This document shows, one piece after another, positions 47,816-57,333 of a stretch of DNA of 64,000 bases; within the stretch, counting starts at the first letter, position 1; each line of letters starts with the position of its first letter. Both the position numbers and the translations under genes were made by a program. The DNA comes from Brachionus rotundiformis (Eukaryota > Rotifera > Eurotatoria > Ploima > Brachionidae), in NCBI GenBank assembly GCA_016802295.1, contig JAESIW010000020.1, positions 914,031 through 978,030 of the forward strand, given 5' to 3'. The notes below the pieces were generated by a model, which was given only the letters and a program-made list of their open reading frames with translations, was not told where the DNA came from and ran no database searches.

Positions 47816-50221
47816 ATGGCCAAAATGAACCTGATGTCATCAATTTGGTTATTTGTTGGCTTTTTGAAATTAATATTTTCAACCGAACTGATGAAGTTCT
47901 GTACAGTTTGTCCCGATGTCCACATCGTAGGTGCAAGAAAAATTATTGTCTTCGAAGATATGAATAAAATATCCACGATCAAGCCAGAAGATTTGTGTCA
48001 TAAGAAAATTAATAATACAATATTTAATATTAAGGAAAAGTATAATAAAAAAGTATCCGATAGCTTTGATTTTTATTCTTTGTCACAAATAGTCTGGTAT
48101 TTGGAAAAATCCAAGTATGTAACAATAATAATTACGCAAACAAATGGCTTTAATATTGATGTATCTACCAAGGAATTTAATTTAGATCCTAGACTTCAAA
48201 ATTTTGTATTTAATGTTTTATTAACTGGATCCAAATTTAAATTTTTTACCAAAGATAAATCTATAAATTCCTGTCAATCATTACAGCATAAAAATGTTTC
48301 TTCTTTTTTCAATAAAGCTTATTTTCTTAAATTTCATATTGAGAAAAATGAAAAAATTAGCAAAATTTGTCCATTTATATTCCAAAGGTTGAGAATTGAC
48401 GTTTTATTTTTGTCACCATTATTCGACACTTTTTATCTTTCGACCAAATTTTTTTTCCATAAAATTGACATGAAAATTGAGCTCAACAACAGCATAAACC
48501 ATTTGGCATTGAGGGAAACAGTGAGGCTTAATTTGGATGAAAATTTGCTCAATCCAAATGTATTCAAAAGTTTGAAAATATTGGAAGTAATTGGAAACAT
48601 AAATTCAATCAAAAAAGATTTGTTTCTCAAATTTCCCAATTTGAAAAATTTTCTTTTTGATGGACAAAACTTTCGCCAGCAAGTTCATCGCACTCAGCTC
48701 AAATGGGTCAAATCGGTCAATTCAAGAATAAATGTAAATTTTTCCAATTTAGCTGATGTCTTGGCAAAAGCAAACAGTATCACCTACATAAGCATTTTAT
48801 TCAACAATCCGAACAATATTGACTACGGACAATTTGAACCTTATTATAACTTAAACAACACATTTCCTGATATTGATTTCTGTCTGTACAAAGATTTTCC
48901 ATTTAACCAACTAGTATTTTTCTTTTTTGACAACTACAACTACAACTCTTATCCAAACCAGCTTTTTACATGCTCTTTTATATGGATTACGCACCATTTA
49001 AATATTCTGGTTCTCTTTAAGCCAAAGCTGTCCGAGATGGAGCAGCAAAAACTTAAATTACTGAAAGAGATGTATAAACAGTGTAATTTCGAAAAGAGAA
49101 TCAAAATGTGTGATTTATATTCATTTTTGAAAAGTTTTAAACATAAATCTATAGAAGAAATTAAATTTTATAACAATTTGGTTCTTTACATACTTGAATT
49201 TGTTGGCATACCTTTGGCCAGCTTTGCTGGAATGACTTTAAGTGCTATCTCTATTTTCACTATATCTAAAATAAATAGAAAAGAAGATCCGAAAATAATT
49301 AGACAATTTTTTTATTTAAAAATGAATAGTATATTTAATTTTTTAATTTGTTTTATTGAAATGTTTCGTCTAGTTTACATTTGGCCAAACAGTATTGGCA
49401 ATGGAAGGTGGCGTTTAGTCGGAACTCAGTATTTTAGAATAATTTTCCGAGAGTATTTTACAAATTGTTTTAGATTTTGCTCAAATTCCAATTTGATCAT
49501 GTTTTCCATGATAAGATGCTCATTGGCAAAGGACAGCCAAAGCTTGTCCAATCCTTTGTATAAAGTTAGCACCAAAAAATTCACCATATCAATTTTAATA
49601 GTTTCATTAATCATTTGCTTCATAAAGCCATTTAATTTTGAAATAAACTATTTTAATCCGTTTCTGGACTATCCAAGTCTCAAAAGTTATGACTATCATT
49701 TGACCAAAAATGAAAAAGCCGAAATATTGCTCAGTGTTCTTAATTTTAGCTGCGACTTGATTATCCATTTTGTTTTTATGGTTTTTCATCTAATACTTGA
49801 CATTATTTTAATTGTTAATATTTCAAGTAATTTAAAGAAAAAAGAAAATATAACAATTCGTAAGATGGCTAAAAAATTTAAAAGAATTCATTTTAAATCG
49901 TTCAAACTACTCATTTTAAATGTATCTATGAATTTTTTTTTTAAATTGCCGGGAATCATTGAATTTTTTTCATTTAATCGAAAATTGATAGACAATCTTA
50001 TTTCCAATGGTAAAATAAAATCAAGTTTTGTATTTTTTTTTAGTATTATGGCAAAAAATTACACTGTACATACGATTTTCGTGGCTAGTACTTTTTTCTC
50101 TCTAATTTCAATAACCCTTAATTTTTTATTAATGCTTCATTTTAATAACATCTTTAATAAGACATTTAAAATTATTGTTCAAAATTATTCCTCCGAATTT
50201 AGGAAATTAATAAAAAATTAG
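47816..50221 (+). CDS. Orphan 7TM receptor with large ectodomain
   Basis: One uninterrupted exon of 801 residues. A signal peptide (about 1-23) is followed by an N-terminal ectodomain of about 430 residues with a Cys-rich start (FCTVCPD) and Leu/Phe/Asn-spaced repeats near 225-300 (NLDENLLNPNVFKSLKILEV, then FPNLKNFLFDG) that look like degenerate leucine-rich repeats. Seven hydrophobic spans then lie at about 462-486, 504-524, 555-575, 590-612, 645-675, 690-715 and 755-785. There is no DRY or NPxxY signature. The best description is a lineage-specific receptor, perhaps chemosensory or peptide-binding. Absence of introns, unlike its neighbours, suggests retroposition or family-wide intron loss. 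Function is inferred from topology only. Confidence 0.7.
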   Translation: MAKMNLMSSIWLFVGFLKLIFSTELMKFCTVCPDVHIVGARKIIVFEDMNKISTIKPEDLCHKKINNTIFNIKEKYNKKVSDSFDFYSLSQIVWYLEKSKYVTIIITQTNGFNIDVSTKEFNLDPRLQNFVFNVLLTGSKFKFFTKDKSINSCQSLQHKNVSSFFNKAYFLKFHIEKNEKISKICPFIFQRLRIDVLFLSPLFDTFYLSTKFFFHKIDMKIELNNSINHLALRETVRLNLDENLLNPNVFKSLKILEVIGNINSIKKDLFLKFPNLKNFLFDGQNFRQQVHRTQLKWVKSVNSRINVNFSNLADVLAKANSITYISILFNNPNNIDYGQFEPYYNLNNTFPDIDFCLYKDFPFNQLVFFFFDNYNYNSYPNQLFTCSFIWITHHLNILVLFKPKLSEMEQQKLKLLKEMYKQCNFEKRIKMCDLYSFLKSFKHKSIEEIKFYNNLVLYILEFVGIPLASFAGMTLSAISIFTISKINRKEDPKIIRQFFYLKMNSIFNFLICFIEMFRLVYIWPNSIGNGRWRLVGTQYFRIIFREYFTNCFRFCSNSNLIMFSMIRCSLAKDSQSLSNPLYKVSTKKFTISILIVSLIICFIKPFNFEINYFNPFLDYPSLKSYDYHLTKNEKAEILLSVLNFSCDLIIHFVFMVFHLILDIILIVNISSNLKKKENITIRKMAKKFKRIHFKSFKLLILNVSMNFFFKLPGIIEFFSFNRKLIDNLISNGKIKSSFVFFFSIMAKNYTVHTIFVASTFFSLISITLNFLLMLHFNNIFNKTFKIIVQNYSSEFRKLIKN

Positions 50222-51497
50222 ATCGTTGTAAATTTTATTAATCTAAATTAATTATAATAATCTAATTAAACTTTATAAATGGTCTTTTTGACAAATTGTA
50301 CAATTTGAGAACATTTAAGATCTCAATGGCCTAAATCTAGACACCTGGGACTCGTCTTGTTCAACATTTTTAGATAAAATTGTAGGTAAATTTCCAAGTC
50401 TTTTCAAAACTGGTTTTTATTGAGGTTTGAAGGCGATCTTTGGAACAGATGTTGAACAATTTTAATACTGGAAAGGCTTACTGATCCTGCTATTATAATC
50501 TTTCGATTGTCCAGTTGGAAACGAAATCCACGTCACTTATTAGCTTTTAGTAATCCGAAATTTAATTTATTGATTCTACCAACTTGCTTTTGGTAATCAG
50601 ATCCAAAAAAAGACAATCGCTGGTGAAAAGGTGAATCTTCTGGCAGACGATTTGAACTTACTTAGTTTACAAGATTATTTTTAATATTCAATGACCAAAT
50701 TCTGGACAGTTCCACATAAATCAGCCAATCATTCAGATACAAAGTATACCAAATGACTTATATACCAATACCAAAATTAGACGAATAAACTCGAAAACCT
50801 TAAAAATCATGGCTGGATTATATTTGGCGAATCCCAGGCTAACATAACCAGGGGAAAATTGGTTCCAACCATATTTAGAATTTTATAAGAATTTTAATAT
50901 TTTTCAGATGGTTCAAACGTTTTGAGTTTTTTCAAAAATATAAACCCAATCAGCACTAGAAATTAAGTTTTTATTTATATGAAAAACATTTAAGAAAAAA
51001 AATATTTTATTCTCAGTGTCTTAAATTTATTTTGAAATTTGTGTTTTAAAAAACGATGTCAACATTTCTGATCGATAAATGATCATGAATCATATTTAAT
51101 CATCACTTATTGTGATAGCTTGAATCTTATCTTAGAAATTCTAGCTGGTTGTTAATTAAAAAAACACTGATCATTGATTAAAGTCTTGGATAGAATCCAT
51201 ATAGTATCAATGCATATTTGGGCACATATGCGGACATTGAAGCTGCATAGTTTTTAAAATGTGAATTGCTGAACTTAATCTGTCAAAGTATTCCATTCTA
51301 ATTTACACTTTGTTGACAATAGAGGTTGAACTCGTATGTAACTATTGATTATGTGAAATTTTTTAATTATTATATTTAAATTATTTTATTAAAAAAAAAT
51401 TCCATTTAAAATATTAATTTACAAATAAATTTTTAATAAATGAATCAATTTATTTGTTGACTCTATACACAAAATTTTAAGAAAAAAAAAAACTATT
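50222..51497. other. Spacer with possible decayed coding sequence
   Basis: No gene is called. The minus strand at about 50300-50760 shows protein-like islands (LPEDSPFHQRLSFFGSDYQK, then KIIIAGSVSLSSIKIVQHLF) broken by stops, possibly a dead mobile-element gene of unknown type. The rest is AT-rich. Confidence 0.35.
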
Positions 51498-54400
51498 TTA
51501 AATGGCAGTTGTGAAAACAGCATTTGAATTTCCATTTTTTTGGTCTAATTTATCTACAACAATGGTATCGTTATTTTTTTGAAAGTTGGAAAATTCTTTG
51601 TCCTTTCTAAAATTGCAGCAAAAGTTAACTGCTGGAGTAATGGTACAGAGTGGCAGGTATAAAAAAAATGTGAAAAAAAGACTAAAAAAATTGGCTAGAA
51701 TGTAAAAAATAGCCATCATTTGAAACGAATATACATCGTTTGGAATCAATATTGCCAATGAAATGAGAATTAGTACACTAGGCTTGAAAATAGAGGATCC
51801 AAATCTTTTGAGCAAACTTTCTATAGTGTTTTCGCAAACAAAAAACATAGTTGTAAACTCTTGGTAAGTTTCTTGGCTACTTGAAAGCAATGTAGAATAG
51901 GACACAGACAAATAAACCACTGAATTTATGGACAGATACATTGAAGTAGTTATTGAAATTAAATTAATTATATTTAGCTTTAGATTGAAGAGGACCAGCA
52001 AGCCGATTGTGGTCGACATGGACATAGCTAGGGTTAGAACAGAAATCAATGTTATGAAAAAATTTCTTGTTATTAGTAGAATGATAAGGACCAAAATGAG
52101 AAAGCTCAATGAAAATGTCAGTGTCATGCTCATGATGATTGATCTTTGATAATCCAAAAATTCAAAATTTGATATAAAAAATGACATTTTTTCCATGTTT
52201 ATTGGTTCTTGGTCATTTTCACTAAAATCTACATATTTTATTCTTGTCATAGATTGAAAAAATTCCTTAATTTGTTGGTAAATTTTGGTCATTTTTTCAA
52301 AACTTGAGCTCCATTGGTGTTCACTTACAACTCTGTACTCAATAACATCCAATACACCTGTCATCTTGTTAAAATAAAGCTTTTCAGCCAAAATTTGCTC
52401 GTATGGTGACACGAACAAATCGAGAAAATTCTTGTTCCTTAAACAAGATTCAAGTATGTCCGAATCGAATGGAAATTTGAGGTCACAGCAGTATGATTCG
52501 ACCATTTCATTGGAATCGACACATTTGCGCGAAAATACCACCTTCATCAAATCATAAAAACACAAATTTTTCTGCTCATTTTTTTCCAAATAGACAATTT
52601 TTTCTATTTTCTCTGCTGTTTTTTCATACGAGTCCAATTCCATGTCGCTAAGAAGCGAGTTGTTCAATGATTTGCAAAAGTTTTCGAACCAAAGTTGATT
52701 CCTTTCTTCATAAAAATCGATCATGCCCGACCTAATGTCTGCATGGTCTTCTTTGTTAATCACCCTAAACTCGTCATTAACTTCCATCCCAAATACAAAT
52801 GAGACAAGTAGCTTTTTTGGCATGTGGGACTGATAGGCAAAGGCCCCCCCTAAGTCTGTCATAAAAGAAAACTTGGTTTCATAGGCCTCGATTGGGTTGC
52901 TTCCGCTAAAGAGCCTGAACTGGGACTGGTCGCTTATATGGAGACCTGGTCGGTAGAACACCGCTACCATTGAGGATGCACCGATCAAAATTGACAACAA
53001 AATTAGAATGTAGCGATAGAATACTATAAATGTTGGCAAGTAAAGTTCGAAAATTTTATCATTAATTAAATTTAGTTGATTAATAAAATTTCGAAAATTT
53101 AAAATAAAATTTTGTATCTTTTTAATATTGAATTGTAGATTTTCTTTCAAAAAAAATTTCTGCTTCAGTACAAGAACTGCTGGCACTATGAGTATGGTTA
53201 AAAAAAAGCTGAAAAAAGTTGCCATTGCCAAAAATATAGCGAATATTTTCACTATTACAACTGAGCATGTCAAAATTAGGACCAACATTTGGCAAAGAAT
53301 CACTGCCAAACTTATCAGTAATGGCCAAAGCACATTTTTGTATGTGTAATAGACACAGTTTTCCAAATAATTGTCAAAAAAAGGATTGTTTTGATAGTTT
53401 TCTTCTTCGATATCTGACTTTGAGCTGTCATGACGGAAGTTGTTGAGTATGAACTTGTTTTTTATTTTGGATGTGGACCAAGTGTCAGAGAAGAGAAAAA
53501 TATTGGTGCTAATGTAACAGGTTAAAAATGCCACAATTAAGAGGTTAATAAATGAAAAAAATTCTATGTTTAAGAGTATTTTGTAGAAAAAGTAAGCATC
53601 TAAAAATCCAAGAGATATGCAAAAAAGAAAAGCTATTAGTAAGCTTGGACTCTTGGTCAAGAGAATAAGTAGAAAACTTGCCACAGAAAACGATGAAATA
53701 AAAAATTTTAAGCTTTCGCTAAAAGATTTTTCAAAAATTTTCTCTTTAATTTCAAAATTGACGGCAGTTATTTGATATCCGGCTTGATTATCACTTATCT
53801 CCAGTGGTTTGTTTATAAAATGAGGCTTTAGAAATATATCATAAAACTGACTGAGAAAATTTGCATCGTTTTTGTTAACAGATAAATAGATTGAAGTGTA
53901 TTTCAATTGGGGTGGTTCAACTAGTTCAAATTCAAGTGGATCCCGGTCAAATATGTCACTTAGCTCTACATATTCACTATTATGTAAAAAATAATCCTTG
54001 TCTATCAAATAATTATATGCATCAATTAAATTTTTGTCTTGGCAAATGGGTGCATTTTCCAGTTTATCACCTTTGTCCATCAATGGGTATTCCATTAATG
54101 AAAATGCTGATAATTCATTGTAGATGTTAGAGCAATGGTTAAATATAAGGGTGAAATTCCCGATATCAATTCGATCTAGCTCATTACAGCTAATTTTATT
54201 TGAAAATTTGGTAATTACACTTGATAATGACTCAACTTGGATACCATTATTTAGCCTTCTTTCTTTGTGTACTCCATTGTTTAGGTAAGGCTTCAAATAT
54301 TGCTCAATGAAATTACACTGGGTCATTACTCCTTCGAATGATAGTAAACTATTGGCAATAGGGTTTTTCGACTCCACAATCATCTGTGAGCATTCATCTT

Positions 54401-57333
54401 AAATTAATTAATAGGAATTAATTCAAGTAATAAACAGTAATAATAAGTATCAATGAGACTGATTAAAACAGTCTCATAAACCTGTAGTCCGAAGATATAA
54501 AAAAGGAAATGGTCTTATCAAAAATTATTTTTAAGTAATAATTAATAAAAGTTGTAAAATTGAACCAACTTCTATTTTTATTTAGTTATTAAAAAAAATG
54601 TTTGCATTAAAAATCAACAAAATTATTTAAAAAATTTATTTAGAGAACCAATTTTGAATCAGAGAATAAAAAACTCTTTTGACTCTATCTTTTTTTTTAA
54701 ATAAAATTATTTAAAAATAAGAGCCTTAAATTAAAAAAATATTTGAGAGAAATGCTTTTTTTTAAAATAAAAAGCAAAAAAATTAAAAACATTTTTTTTA
54801 CTTAATTATAGCTAAAAATTGATTTAATAATTAAATCAATTAAATTAATTGTTCAATTTTCTTCAGGCGACTTAAATTTATTGAGGTTTTAAGGAATTTG
54901 GTACAAAAGAACATAACAAAACATTAAAAATCTCATAATTAAAAAATGGTTCGGTGAATGCACCATACATTGATATATCAGTTACCAAAGTTAATAGAAT
55001 ACTCCAAACGAAGTCTATAGTTTAAGTAATTTTTCTTTTAAAAAGTATAAAATAACAATATTTTTAAGCTTAAAAATTTTATGCTCGAAACTAAAATGAA
55101 ATCACCAAGCAAGACTAGCAGCTAATAGAGCTACAATGGTATTGGGACAGTTTAGAAGAGCTTTTAATTGTTGGACAGTAAGCGCTTTTAAGAAACTTTA
55201 TGTTGCGGTTGTTAGACCGCACCTGGAATATGCGATCGCAGCCTTGTGCCCTTATTCAAAGAAGGACATCAACATTTTGGAAAAAGTTCAGGCGGGGACA
55301 AAGAAGCTTGTCAAAACCTGCTGTCACCTCACCTATGATGAAAAGCTAAAAAAACTAGAACTTACCACCCTGGAGAGAGAGGTGATCTTATCGCAAAGGT
55401 TATAGCAAAGTTGACTGGCATAATCCGAGTAAACTAATGAGTTCATTATTGTCGAACGGCCCAGCTGGTAAAATTCGTGGTCAAAAGTACAAAGATAGGT
55501 CACAGATAGCATTTTATTTTAAATCGAGTAGTTGAAAACTCTTGGCGAACAACGCTTAACCAACCGGACTCGAAATAAATGGAGACAAAACGAAAGTTAT
55601 GTGCATAAACACCAAATTGGATAGCCCGATCAGCATCGATGGTACACAAATCGAGTGTGTAAATGAGTTCACATACCTAGGTAGCACTATCAGCACAACG
55701 TTGGGAACATACAGAGACATTAAGAATAGACTTGCTAAAGCAAAGAGCGTCTTTGCTAGACTCCGACCAGCATGGAAATCAAAAAACTACAGCAAGGAAA
55801 CAAAACTTAAACTATACAACAGTGTAGTAAAAGCAACATTGATGTACGGAAGTGAATGTTGGGGGATGAGTGAATCTGACAAGAAAAGCCTTAACACCTT
55901 CCACACTGGAAGCCTGCGGAGGATTCTCGGAATACACTGGCCTGAGACATTGTCAAATGCTGAGCTTTATACAAGAACAAATTCAGAACCATTAAGTCAA
56001 TGCATTAAGAACAAAAGACTACGATGGCTCGGGCATGTACTTAGAATGAAAGAAACACGGATACCAAAAAAGGCCCTTCAATGGACACCCCAAGGGCGCC
56101 GTAAGGTAGGACGACCAGCAGTAACATGGAGGTCAACAATCACGAAAGAGCTCATCGAAATGGGTATGACATGGGGAGAAGCAAGGGTAAAGGCAAAAGA
56201 TCGACTTGAGTGGAAATCAAAAGTAATGACCCCATGCTCCACAAGGAGTGAATAAGGAAAAAAAAAAAAAAAGTTGAAAACTGGAATAGATTACCATCTG
56301 AAGTATTGGCAGCAACATCAAAAGGCAATTTTATAAAGAAACTAGATGATTTTTAGCGCCAGATCAACTACAATTAAACAAATCGTATTCATTTTAGCTA
56401 CTTATTTTATGTTTTGTAACTCGTTTTAGCTACCATAGCGAAACTCTTAGTCTTGCTCTACAGGTTATGCCTGTTGTGGCTCATATTATTTTTATTATTA
56501 TTACTACTAATAGTAATAAGTTATTAAATTTTTACTTCACTAATTATTTTTTTTAATTTTTAAACTAACAAAAATAAATAATCTAATTTAAACCTTTTTT
56601 GTTATGATTATTTTTTTATATCTATTTAAATTAAACTTTTTAATTAACAATTTTATTTTTATTTAAATTTAAGTAATGGTTAAATTGACACTGATTTCGT
56701 CAAATTGATTAATGATTTAGATACAGCTTTGGTAAAATCGAATTACTTACCATTAAAAACTGAATTACAGCTTATAAAAGTTGGTCTTGATTTTTCGAAA
56801 GTTTGCATTTCGCTTTTGTCCAAATCTTGTTCTAAATCATATTCAAAGTAGCTGGCTTGTCTTTTAAATTTTTGATTCTCAACAAAACTTGACCCGATCG
56901 TTTTGGCTATACGTTCTATCATCTCATTAGAATAATAATTATCATCAAATTCTGTACCAGAATGGTTGAAAACCAGTTCAGTTTGGTCATTATTAATGTA
57001 GTCATCAACATGGCACAATATCTTATCCTCAATTAGTTGATTGAGCTTTTGTTTAATAGACCTTCTATTGCTGAACGGAGTTCCCATGGTGGACAATTCC
57101 TTATAGAAGATAATCTACTTTGTATAGCATAATAATGTGTTATTTACCTTGTTCGGAACAGATAGGCTTCTAATTGGTGAAAGATACTGCCCTACTGCAG
57201 ATATAATTATTGAAACCAGAACTGATGTAACTATTACCAACAATGGATATTTAACAATGAATTTGACAAATCTAAATTGCATATTTTTCATGCAAGTTGC
57301 CATTTTTGAGGAAGCTTGGTTCATTGAATGCAT
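51498..57333 (-). CDS. Dispatched-like RND transporter
   Basis: Three exons, 57333-57148, 57099-56751 and 54397-51498, with GT-AG borders and closing phase, give 1144 residues. TM1 is at about 29-50. STMGTPFSNRR matches the post-TM1 RGT-type motif of Dispatched/Patched proteins. A sterol-sensing-type block of five spans (about 405-590) and a second block (943-1110) complete an RND layout. The loop LLVSFVFGMEV...LWFENFCKSL fits Dispatched's V-x-W-G...W-x3-FC pattern. Dispatched exports lipid-modified Hedgehog. The usual TM4 GxxxDD and TM10 GxxxD acids are replaced here (CYISTNIFLF, SMYLSINSVV), so cation-driven transport may be lost. The 2353-base intron holds nested retrotransposons. Confidence 0.8.
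54398..55099. other. Intronic spacer of the Dispatched-like gene
   Basis: AT-rich intron sequence between the third coding exon and the LINE remnant. No further exon is required by phase, and none is seen. Confidence 0.5.
55100..56520 (+). mobile_element. Older LINE, interrupted by an RTE
   Basis: The 5' part (55100-55540) encodes the ORF2 region after the RT core: QFRRAFN, KKLYVAVVRPHLEYAIAAL, DINILEKVQAGTKKLV and a NGPAGKIRG segment. The 3' part (56273-56520) continues with VVENWNRLPSEVLAA and FIKKLDDF plus a stop. A 3' UTR follows with stem ACAGG/CCTGT (56460-56474) and a TTA/ATT tail. Removing 55541-56272 and one copy of its target duplication rejoins the halves. One frameshift upstream of the junction shows prior decay. 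It lies antisense in the Dispatched-like intron. Confidence 0.85.
55541..56272 (+). mobile_element. 5'-truncated RTE-type retrotransposon
   Basis: The insert is bounded by a perfect 10-base target duplication GTTGAAAACT (55531-55540 and 56273-56282) and ends in a poly(A) run (about 56258-56272). It encodes the C-terminal part of an RTE-like ORF: FTYLGSTIS, KLKLYNSVVKATLMYGSECW, LRWLGHVLRM and RRKVGRPAVTWRSTITKE, ending at 56255. The frame is intact from about 55557 to the stop, so the insertion is recent. The RT catalytic core lies upstream of the truncation and is absent, so the copy cannot move by itself. Confidence 0.9.

Noticed and set aside
53122..53349. Open frames on both strands inside the Dispatched-like exon
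   Set aside because: They are shadow frames of the long conserved coding exon.
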